From positions 34,723-98,722 of the forward strand of contig JAQTXB010000012.1 of NCBI GenBank assembly GCA_028688995.1: DNA of 64,000 nucleotides, read 5' to 3'. The notes under the pieces were generated by a model. It saw only the letters and a list, made by a program, of their open reading frames with translations. It was not told the DNA's origin and made no database searches. Made by a program: the position numbers and the translations under genes. Source of the DNA: Aliarcobacter sp. (GTDB taxonomy: Bacteria; Campylobacterota; Campylobacteria; Campylobacterales; Arcobacteraceae). Below, piece after piece: positions 35,637-43,033 of this stretch. Each line of letters opens with the position of its first letter. The stretch's first letter is position 1.

Positions 35637-36804
35637 AGATATTTTTGAGAAAATTAGGATAAGTTTTTTATTTAACCATCCTTTTTTATCAGTTTTAGCT
35701 TTAAGTATAAATAGTGAGTTTAAAGGAAATATTAATAGTGCTTTTTTAACTGATGGTTTTAAAATCACAATTGATACAGAAAAATTAACAAAATATTCAA
35801 GGGATGAGATTACTTACCTTTATGCTCACACTTTGCTTCATATTGTTTTAAAACATCCATATAGACAAAAAACAAGAGATAGAAATATTTGGAATCAATC
35901 TTGTGATGTAGTAATAAACAATATTTTATCAACTTTTGAAAATGTTGGAATAAGACCAGCTGATGAGATAATTGATTTGGATTTTAAAGATAAATGTGTT
36001 GAAGAAGTATATGAAATTTTATATAAAAAGAAAAAAGAGGAGTTAAGTAAAACAACTCCTGATAAAAATGGAAAAATAGAATCATATGCTTATGATAAAT
36101 CAAAACTAGATTTAGATGAGGTTTTAACAAAAAGTGAAAAAACAAACCAAGAAAAACTAGATGGAATCATAATACAAGCTTTAAGTCTTGCAAAAAAATC
36201 TTCAAATTTGTATGAAGGGATGAGTATAGAAATAGATACTTTAATAAAACCAGAGATAGATTTACATGATGTGTTAAAAGAGTATTTAATTAGTTCATTT
36301 TTTGAAAAACAAATTTCCTATGAAAGACCAAATAAAAGATTTATAGATAGAGGTATTTATATGCCTGGAACTAAAAAATTAAATGATAATCTAAATATCT
36401 TTGTGGCACTTGATAGTTCTTCTAGTGTTAGCCTTGATGAGTATAAAAAGTTTTTAGGAATCATAAGTGAAATAGCTGAGAGTTTTTATGAGTATAAAAT
36501 AGATATTTTGCCTTTTGATTTAAAAGTTAGAAATGAATATATCATTAGTTTTGATAGTTTTAATCCTTTGAGTAAGAAGGAGTTATTAATTCCTAAATCA
36601 AATGGTGGGACAAATTTTGATGAGCTACTAAATTATTTAAAAAAATCAAGTGAAGTAAGAAATGATAGTTTACTTATAGCTCTAACAGATGGAGAGTTTG
36701 ATATAAGTGAGTCACTATTATGTAATACGCTTTTTATAATAAGTAATAAAAAAAATCTAAGAAAGTTTGAGCAATATGGAAGAGTTATTCAATTTAACAT
36801 ATAA
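35617..36804 (+). CDS. VWA-like protein with degenerate DUF2201 peptidase domain
   Basis: 395 residues from the ATG at 35617 (GGAG upstream; an earlier ATG at 35590 lies deep inside the moxR frame). N-terminal DUF2201-type domain (about 15-230) carries AHTLLHIVLKHPYR, where the zincin motif HExxH should be; the catalytic Glu is Thr (HTLLH). The C-terminal VWA-like domain (about 250-395) has the MIDAS motif DSSSS and LTDGEFD. It is the expected partner of the MoxR ATPase. Non-catalytic peptidase fold plus intact MIDAS suggests a binding or scaffold role. Confidence 0.82.
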   Translation: METTYYKDIFEKIRISFLFNHPFLSVLALSINSEFKGNINSAFLTDGFKITIDTEKLTKYSRDEITYLYAHTLLHIVLKHPYRQKTRDRNIWNQSCDVVINNILSTFENVGIRPADEIIDLDFKDKCVEEVYEILYKKKKEELSKTTPDKNGKIESYAYDKSKLDLDEVLTKSEKTNQEKLDGIIIQALSLAKKSSNLYEGMSIEIDTLIKPEIDLHDVLKEYLISSFFEKQISYERPNKRFIDRGIYMPGTKKLNDNLNIFVALDSSSSVSLDEYKKFLGIISEIAESFYEYKIDILPFDLKVRNEYIISFDSFNPLSKKELLIPKSNGGTNFDELLNYLKKSSEVRNDSLLIALTDGEFDISESLLCNTLFIISNKKNLRKFEQYGRVIQFNI

Positions 36805-37477
36805 AGAAGAGGTTGAAGAGTTAAAAGAGGAAGATGATGTTGAAGCTTTGGGAGATGAAAAGTATCTAAATCATCCAGATATGGAAGCTAGACTCTATTG
36901 GGCTTTTTGTAGACCAAATGGTTCTTGTGAAGCTCAAATTCAAGATATTGAACCACTTGTATCTATTATGGCTTTTAATCACTCAAAACTAAATGCTTTT
37001 AAAAGATTTTCACTTTTACATAGAGATGTTGTAGATAAAGCTGAGTTAAGAGTAAAAATAAAAAATAGAACAAGAATGTTATTTCGCTCTTTAATAGATG
37101 ATGATTTTAAAGAGTTAAATAAGGTTTTAGATATTGTTCCAGTTTTCTTAGATGTTGCAGTTGACCAACTTAAAAATGGTAGAAAATGGAATGATATTTT
37201 TGCAGATGAAATACAAGCTACGATTTTTTTAGATAAAGCAAAAGAGTATATTGATGAAGATTTTAAAGAAGCTTTATTTTATAAACTAAAAGATGTAAGT
37301 GAATTAAGTCAAGAAGAGTTAAAAGAGCATTTAGAGTATCTAATAGAAAAAAAAGAGCAAATAGATATTTTAATACTAGAACACTACAAAAAAGAAGTAG
37401 AAAAATGGAGTAATAAAAGCTCTCTTCATTTGCTTCAAAAGATGGCAATAAAAAAGCTTGTAAATGAGTTATTTTAA
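36776..37477 (+). CDS. Unknown third component of the MoxR-VWA operon
   Basis: 233 residues from ATG 36776 (a TTG at 36767 adds three). Acidic N-terminus (EEVEELKEEDDVEALGDE), then an all-helical region with LYWAFCRPNGSCEAQIQDIEPLVS and KRFSLLHRDVVDKAELRVKIKNR, and a coiled-coil-like C-terminus rich in Glu and Lys. No signature of any family I know. It overlaps the VWA gene by 29 nt, implying coupled translation and a shared complex. Confidence 0.72.
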   Translation: MEELFNLTYKEEVEELKEEDDVEALGDEKYLNHPDMEARLYWAFCRPNGSCEAQIQDIEPLVSIMAFNHSKLNAFKRFSLLHRDVVDKAELRVKIKNRTRMLFRSLIDDDFKELNKVLDIVPVFLDVAVDQLKNGRKWNDIFADEIQATIFLDKAKEYIDEDFKEALFYKLKDVSELSQEELKEHLEYLIEKKEQIDILILEHYKKEVEKWSNKSSLHLLQKMAIKKLVNELF

Positions 37478-37519
37478 AAAGGTATAGAATTTGCATATAA
37501 GTCTATAAAAAGAGAGATT

Positions 37520-37945
37520 ATGAGCAATTTCACATTCTATAATTTTACATTTTACGAAAAAACTGGTTGTAGCGGTAATGCAAAACAAAAAGAGTTACTA
37601 AAAAGTCACAATATCTCTTTTAGTGTAAAAAGTCTTCTAGATACTCCATGGACAAAAGAGACTCTAAGTGAGTTTTTTAAAGGTTTAGAAATAAAAGATA
37701 TATTTAATCCTTTTGCTCCACAAATAAGAGATAAAGAAATAGACATAAACACTTTATCAAAAGATGAAGCAATTGAGCTTATGATAAAAAATCCAATTTT
37801 AATTAAAAGACCACTATTAGATATAAATGGAGTTAAAGTTTGTGGATTTGATATTGAAAAAATAAACGAGTTATTAAATACAAATATAGATACAAACAAA
37901 AAACTAAATACCTGTTCAAGTAGTGACTCATGCACAAATGTTTAA
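37520..37945 (+). CDS. ArsC/Spx-like (nitrogenase-associated) protein
   Basis: 141 residues of the thioredoxin-fold ArsC/Spx/MgsR group: FYEKTGCSGNAKQKELLKSH with a single Cys (CSGN) at the active-site position, then a segment LLDTPWTKETLSEFF and a final NPILIKRPLLDINGVKVCGF. The pattern NPILIKRPL is diagnostic for the TIGR nitrogenase-associated protein family. The C-terminus has CSSSDSC, two extra Cys not usual in the family. No nif genes are in the window. It overlaps the next gene by 16 nt. Confidence 0.85.
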   Translation: MSNFTFYNFTFYEKTGCSGNAKQKELLKSHNISFSVKSLLDTPWTKETLSEFFKGLEIKDIFNPFAPQIRDKEIDINTLSKDEAIELMIKNPILIKRPLLDINGVKVCGFDIEKINELLNTNIDTNKKLNTCSSSDSCTNV

Positions 37946-38229
37946 TTGAAATTTGCCAAGAGTTTGAAACTGTAAAAGATTTTCTAACAGATACTACAAA
38001 AGAGAAAGAAGAGATTATAAATGCTCTTTTTTTAGATTTTATGGAGTGTTTTCCTTCAATCAAAGAGGAAAAACTTAAATACCCAAAAGAGTTTATACAT
38101 GATGTAACTTTGTTTAACGAAGGGAATTTTATGCTTGTTCAAAAGTTCCAAGATGTACAAATGAGATATTTGATGTTAAGTGATTTTTACGATTATGCGA
38201 GATTAACAAAGAAATATATAAAAACTTAA
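37930..38229 (+). CDS. Hypothetical protein, 99 aa
   Basis: Small, acidic and helical (MHKCLIEICQEFETVKDFLTD...), with two aromatic-rich segments (LMLSDFYDYARLTKKY). The ATG lies inside the end of the ArsC/Spx-like gene (16-nt overlap), so expression is coupled. No family recognised. The stop is 12 nt ahead of the Gre-factor gene. Confidence 0.65.
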   Translation: MHKCLIEICQEFETVKDFLTDTTKEKEEIINALFLDFMECFPSIKEEKLKYPKEFIHDVTLFNEGNFMLVQKFQDVQMRYLMLSDFYDYARLTKKYIKT

Positions 38230-38241
38230 TATAATTGCGCC

Positions 38242-38721
38242 ATGCAAAAAGATTTAATTACAAAACATGGTTACGAAAAAATAGTTGAAGAGTTTAAACG
38301 CCTTTTAAAAGAGAAATCTTATTGGGTGAAAGAAAAAGAAATCGCCGCACAACTTGGCGATAGAAGTGAAAATGCTGAATATATAGCTGCAAAAGAACAG
38401 ATACGAAATACCGATAAAAGATTAAGATTCCTTGATAAAATTATAAACAATAGCGAAGTTATTGATATATCTTTGATTCCACATATAAAAGTAAATTTTG
38501 GCTCACTTGTTGTGGTTGAAGATTTAGATACAAACAAAGAGAAAACTTTTATAATTCTAGGAACTCATGAAACAAATCCAAATGAAAATAAAATATCAAA
38601 TAAATCTCCACTTGGTAGGGCTTTGTTAAATAAAAGCTTACATGAAGAGTTTGAATTTTCTATAAATGATAACTTCTTTGAATACAAAATAATTTCAATA
38701 AAAGAGTATAACTTTGAATAG
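38242..38721 (+). CDS. GreA/GreB transcript cleavage factor
   Basis: 159 residues. An N-terminal antiparallel coiled coil with the acidic tip motif LGDRSENAEYIAAKEQ, and a C-terminal FKBP-like domain with PHIKVNFGSLVVVEDL and SPLGRALLNKS. It binds the RNA polymerase secondary channel to rescue backtracked complexes. The SPLGRALLN and spacing favour GreB-type assignment, though the group is hard to split by eye. It overlaps the methyltransferase gene by 8 nt. Confidence 0.9.
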   Translation: MQKDLITKHGYEKIVEEFKRLLKEKSYWVKEKEIAAQLGDRSENAEYIAAKEQIRNTDKRLRFLDKIINNSEVIDISLIPHIKVNFGSLVVVEDLDTNKEKTFIILGTHETNPNENKISNKSPLGRALLNKSLHEEFEFSINDNFFEYKIISIKEYNFE

Positions 38722-39631
38722 TATAAATATAGAAAAATTAAAAGAGATTATTTTAAAGAATCTTGAAAATAAAAGTGTAGATTTAAAAAGAGTTTTTCAT
38801 GGTCGAGGGAATTTTTATGAGGGGTTTCATTATTTAATAGTTGATAGTATAAATGATATTTTAATGGCAACTTTTTTTGAAGAAATTGAAGAAAGTATTC
38901 AAAAAGAGATAATCAAAATGCTTGATGAGGTTTATGCTACAAAAGGTTTTAAGACTTTGATAATTCAACGAAGATATAAAAAAGATAATCTTTATGAAAT
39001 AGTAAGGGGAAAAATCTCTGAAAATGCAATTGCCTATGAAAATGGTTTAAAATATTCACTAAATTTTTCAAATCAAAATATAGGAATTTTTCCAGATATG
39101 AAAAATGGAAGAAGTTTTATAAAAGAGATTTCAAAAGATAAAAAAGTACTAAATCTTTTCTCTTATACTTGCGCTTTTTCAGTTTGTGCCATAAGTGGCG
39201 GAGCTTTAAAAGTTGTAAATGTTGATATGGCAAAAAATGCGTTAACAACTGGAAGAACAAATCATCATTTAAATAATCTTGATACAAAAAAAGTAAAATT
39301 TTTACCCTACGATATTTTAAAATCATGGAATAGAATCAAAAAAGAGGGGCCTTATGAGATTATTGTAATTGATCCACCATCTTTTCAAAAGGGAAGTTTT
39401 GAAGCTAGTAAAGATTATGAAAAAATCATAAGAAGACTAGATGAACTAGCAGCACCAAAATGTACAATTTTATCCTGTTTAAATGCTCCTGAACTTGATT
39501 CAGATTTTATTAAAAATAAATTCTCAGAGTTTGCACCAACCTTTAAATTTGTAAAAAGATTGGAAAATGTGGAAGAGTTTGTGACAAATAATGAAGAAAA
39601 AAGCTTAAAAAATCTCATTTTCTCAAACTAA
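38714..39631 (+). CDS. Class I SAM-dependent rRNA methyltransferase (RlmI/RlmK-like)
   Basis: 305 residues from a TTG at 38714. The Rossmann fold has SAM-binding LNLFSYTCAFSVCAISGGA, acidic VNVDMAKNAL, and the catalytic-loop motif IVIDPPSFQKG (DPPSF), all shared with RlmI. The N-terminal PUA domain of E. coli RlmI (396 aa) is absent, so it is a shortened form. It likely methylates C or G in 23S rRNA. Confidence 0.88.
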   Translation: MNSINIEKLKEIILKNLENKSVDLKRVFHGRGNFYEGFHYLIVDSINDILMATFFEEIEESIQKEIIKMLDEVYATKGFKTLIIQRRYKKDNLYEIVRGKISENAIAYENGLKYSLNFSNQNIGIFPDMKNGRSFIKEISKDKKVLNLFSYTCAFSVCAISGGALKVVNVDMAKNALTTGRTNHHLNNLDTKKVKFLPYDILKSWNRIKKEGPYEIIVIDPPSFQKGSFEASKDYEKIIRRLDELAAPKCTILSCLNAPELDSDFIKNKFSEFAPTFKFVKRLENVEEFVTNNEEKSLKNLIFSN

Positions 39632-39701
39632 AGAAGACTAATTTTATCTTCTTTAGGCTAAAATCCCGCCTTAAAAATTGTTTATTAAGAAGGGTTATAT
39701 A

Positions 39702-40955
39702 ATGGTAGAAAAAAACCGTTGGCTAATGGCTTTAAGTGCTGTTGGTGTTCATATATGTATTGGTTCTGTTTATGCTTGGAGTGTTTATGTAAAACCTATT
39801 CAAGCTCAAATGAACTGGGATTTAACTGATGTTACAATTGCTTTTAGTATTGCTATATTTTTCTTAGGTTTAAGTGCTGCTTTAATGGGAAAATTTGTAG
39901 AAAAAAATGGTCCTAGAGTTTCTGCAATAATTGCAGCTTCACTTTTTGGAATAGGTACTATGGGTTCTGGTTTGGCAATAATGATGGAATCAAAATTATT
40001 GTTATACTTTTTTTATGGAGTTCTTGGTGGTTGTGGACTTGGAATTGGATATATTTCACCTGTTTCAACTTTAGTAAAATGGTTTCCTGATAAAAGAGGA
40101 ATGGCAACAGGACTTGCAATCATGGGATTTGGTTTTGCTTCTGCTGTTTGGGGACCAACGATTAAGATTTTGATTGAAGCTGTTGGAATTTCTGGAACAT
40201 TCTTTATTTTAGGTGCTTCATATTTTGTGATTATGTTTGCATCTGCACTCTATCTTGAAAAACCACATGATGAGTATTTACCAAAAAGATTTGAGCAAAA
40301 AATCAAAGAGGGTAAAAAGAAAATCAAAGAAGATTTAGCTTTCATTGGTTTAAATGAAGCTATTAAAACACCTAGATTTTATGGTCTTTGGATAATGTTA
40401 TTTATAAATATCACTTGTGGTATTGCAATCATTGGAGTTGCGTCTCCACTTTTACAAGAAGTTTTAGGAATGACTGCAATTGCTGCAGCTGCAGCCGTTG
40501 GTTTAATGGGAATTTTTAATGGAGCAGGGCGACTTATTTGGGCGTCATTAAGTGATTATTTAACTAGACCTATTGTATATGTAATATTTTTTGCAACTCA
40601 AATTGTGGCATTTTATATGTTACCATCAATTAAAGAGATAGTTGTATTTCAAGTTGTTTTATACTTTATCATGACTTGTTACGGTGGAGGATTTGCTTCA
40701 ATTCCTGCATATATTGGAGATATTTTTGGAACAAAAGAGCTTGGTGCAATTCATGGATATATTTTAACTGCATGGGCAGCAGCTGGGCTTGTTGGGCCAC
40801 TTATTATTTCAATGGTAAAAGATGCAACTGGTTCATACTCTCAAACACTTTATGTATTTGCAGGATTTTTTATCATTGCATTTATAGTTTCAATTGCAAT
40901 GATTGTAAATATCAAATCAATTCAAAAGAAAAAAATTAAACATCATAATCATTAA
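39702..40955 (+). CDS. OFA-type major facilitator transporter (oxalate/formate antiporter family)
   Basis: 417 residues, 12 TM helices. Start at ATG 39702 with AAGAAGGG before it; a TTG at 39678 adds MFIKKGYI. Typical OFA features: [14 protein letters not shown] near the N-terminus, [35 protein letters not shown]-type loop (here [15 protein letters not shown] and [11 protein letters not shown]), RPIVYVIFF and [12 protein letters not shown]. Substrate unknown: the family carries oxalate, formate or other carboxylates. Followed by a bidirectional terminator shared with the guanidine operon. Confidence 0.9.
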   Translation: [417 protein letters not shown]

Positions 40956-40956
40956 T

Positions 40957-40984
40957 AAAAGAGTAGGCTTTTTCCTACTCTTTT
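40957..40984. terminator. bidirectional terminator between the OFA transporter and the guanidine operon
   Basis: AAAAGAGTAGG (40957-40967) pairs with CCTACTCTTTT (40974-40984). It lies between two convergent units and has A and T runs on both sides. Confidence 0.85.
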
Positions 40985-40990
40985 ATAAAA

Positions 40991-41320
40991 TTAGTTGGAA
41001 AGTTTTAATCCAGCTATTCCAATAATAATCAAAAAAATAGAACCAATTTTTTGTAAATTTAAATCTGTATTTGAGTAAAAATATTCAATCACAACCAACG
41101 AAATAATACCAATAGCGCACCAAACTGCATAAGCCACACTAACTGGAAGAACTTTCATAGATTTTGAAAGAAGAAAAAAACTACATATTACTAAAAATAA
41201 AGTAATAATTGTAGGCAAAGGTTTAGTAAAACCATCACTAAACTTTAATCCCATTGCCCACAGTGCTTCAAGTAATCCAGCAATAACTAGATAACTCCAA
41301 GCTAAAGCTGTTACTGACAT
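40991..41320 (-). CDS. gdx: Guanidinium exporter of the SMR family (SugE/Gdx type)
   Basis: 109 residues, four TM helices. The block LLEALWAMGLKFSDGFTKP is the Gdx/SugE form of the SMR family (SugE has EVVWAVGLKYTHGF; the Glu is the essential coupling residue). YAVWCAIGI follows. Gdx exports guanidinium in exchange for protons; the classical drug-export subgroup differs in this region. It overlaps the allophanate hydrolase C-domain gene by 10 nt and ends the guanidine operon, so it likely acts as an overflow valve. Confidence 0.88.
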   Translation of the reverse strand: MSVTALAWSYLVIAGLLEALWAMGLKFSDGFTKPLPTIITLFLVICSFFLLSKSMKVLPVSVAYAVWCAIGIISLVVIEYFYSNTDLNLQKIGSIFLIIIGIAGLKLSN

Positions 41321-41703
41321 AAAAAAGCTCTCCAGCTTTTTAATTCACTTATTTCTTTGGCATTTTTTATATAATCACTTTCGCATAAAAAACCATAAAC
41401 GCTAGATTCATCTTCTAAAAAAACTGTACCAATTCCTAAAGGTGATTGGATTTGTTTCATAAACTTTCCAAAATTTTCAACTTTCATTGACCAAACTTCA
41501 ACTTCTATTTGAGTATCGCTTGAACTATCATATACCATTCCTGGTCGAATTGGATTTTTATTTTCAAGCAAAAAAAGTCTATAACCTTTTTTTGTTTTTG
41601 TCTGTTTTACAAAAGTTGCATCTAAATCTGTAAGTTGCCAATTTAATGCCAATCCACTCATATGCGCTCCACAAACTCCTACTAATATCTCATTTTCATT
41701 CAT
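41311..41703 (-). CDS. Allophanate hydrolase C-terminal domain as a separate protein
   Basis: 130 residues that match the C-terminal domain of fused allophanate hydrolases (AtzF/DUR1 amidolyase part): VGVCGAHMSGLALNWQL, FLLENKNPIRPGMVYD, EVWSMKVENFGKFMKQIQSPLGIGTVFLED and YGFLCE. In the fused enzymes this domain completes allophanate breakdown. The gene starts one base after the stop of the amidase-domain gene, with an intact ATG, so it is a genuine split rather than a frameshift. Overlaps gdx by 10 nt. Confidence 0.85.
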   Translation of the reverse strand: MNENEILVGVCGAHMSGLALNWQLTDLDATFVKQTKTKKGYRLFLLENKNPIRPGMVYDSSSDTQIEVEVWSMKVENFGKFMKQIQSPLGIGTVFLEDESSVYGFLCESDYIKNAKEISELKSWRAFLCQ

Positions 41704-41704
41704 G

Positions 41705-43033
41705 TTAAGCCTTTAAATATTTTTTTGAATAGTCAAGTAAAATCTTTTCATCAAAAGCATCTGCAACAATTGTTACACCAAAAGGAAGTCCATTTTCTCT
41801 AAATCCAGCAGGAATAGCAATAGCTGATAAATCCAAAAGATTCATAAAGTTTGTGTAGTATCCTAGATTTGTATTTAGCTGAATTGGGTCAGCATTTACT
41901 TCATCTATTTTATAAATTGTTCCAGTTGTTGGTGTTAACATAAAATCAAAGTTGGCAAAAATCTTATCAGCAATTTTTCTATTTGTTTTTAAAATATATT
42001 CCGATTCAAAATAGTTAATGGCATCTTTATTTTGTCCACTTGAGATAATAGTTCTTACTGTTTCATTTATAACTTGAGGAGTTTTTGTAATAACTTCTTT
42101 AATTGCTATAAATCTCTCACTCACCCAAGGTCCACTATAAAGTAGATTTGCACTTTGATTAAAAGGTTCATAATCTATCTCTACAGCTTTTCCACCAAGA
42201 GATTCAAACTTTTTAACTGCTTGAAAAAATAGTTTTTCTGCTTCATCATCTCCAAAAAATTTCAACTGAGATTTTTGTGGAATTGCAAAGCTAAATTGTT
42301 TTTTTGATTCTTTTTTTGAAGGAGTATAAACTCTGCTATAGATATCTTTTTCATCATAAGCATTCATTATTTCAAAAACAGTTTCTATTGAATTTAACTC
42401 TTTTGCAAAAACAGTTACACAATCCAAACTTCTACAAGCAGGAACTACACCACTTGTACTTACCACTCCTTTTGAGGCTTTTAGTCCAATTAGATTATTA
42501 AAAGCAGCAGGAACTCGTCCACTTCCTGCTGTATCAGTTCCAAGGGAAAAACTTGCCATTTCAAGGGCAACGCAAACTGCACTTCCTGAGCTTGAACCTC
42601 CTGAAATATATTCTGGATTTATAGAATTTTTACACTCTCCATAAGGACTTCTAGTTCCCACAAGTCCAGTTGCAAACTGGTCTAGGTTTGTTTTTCCTAT
42701 TGGAATTGCACCTGCATTTATTAGTTGTTGTACAACAAAAGCTGACTCTTTTGGAATATATTTATATTCAGCACATCCAGCAGTTGTAGGAATATTTGCT
42801 AAATCAATATTATCTTTTATGGCAAAAGGAATACCATAAAGGGGAAAATCATTTGGATTTTTCCCCTCAAGGTTTTTGATATATGGTTCTAACTCATCTT
42901 CATTTAAAGTATAAATCCAAATATTATGATTTTTTGTCTCTTCTATTTTTGTTTGAATAAATGAAATAACTTCTCTTATTGAAGTTTTATTTTCTAGGTA
43001 ATTTTCTCTTAGAGTATTTATATTTAGATTCAT
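41705..43033 (-). CDS. Allophanate hydrolase, amidase domain
   Basis: 442 residues of the amidase-signature family: Lys in FAIKDNID, GGSSSGSAVCVALEMASFSLGTDTAGSGRVPAAF (two blocks; catalytic cis-Ser and Ser), and NLIGLKASKG. This pattern, with SLGTDTAGSGRVPA, is that of AtzF. It hydrolyses allophanate, releasing ammonia, after carboxylation and deimination of guanidine. The usual fused C-terminal domain is in the next gene. Overlaps the carboxylase by 4 nt. Confidence 0.9.
   Translation of the reverse strand: MNLNINTLRENYLENKTSIREVISFIQTKIEETKNHNIWIYTLNEDELEPYIKNLEGKNPNDFPLYGIPFAIKDNIDLANIPTTAGCAEYKYIPKESAFVVQQLINAGAIPIGKTNLDQFATGLVGTRSPYGECKNSINPEYISGGSSSGSAVCVALEMASFSLGTDTAGSGRVPAAFNNLIGLKASKGVVSTSGVVPACRSLDCVTVFAKELNSIETVFEIMNAYDEKDIYSRVYTPSKKESKKQFSFAIPQKSQLKFFGDDEAEKLFFQAVKKFESLGGKAVEIDYEPFNQSANLLYSGPWVSERFIAIKEVITKTPQVINETVRTIISSGQNKDAINYFESEYILKTNRKIADKIFANFDFMLTPTTGTIYKIDEVNADPIQLNTNLGYYTNFMNLLDLSAIAIPAGFRENGLPFGVTIVADAFDEKILLDYSKKYLKA

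Noticed and set aside
41701..41707. Frameshift in allophanate hydrolase
   Set aside because: Stop and ATG are clean with a one-base gap, so two separate genes fit better than a broken one.
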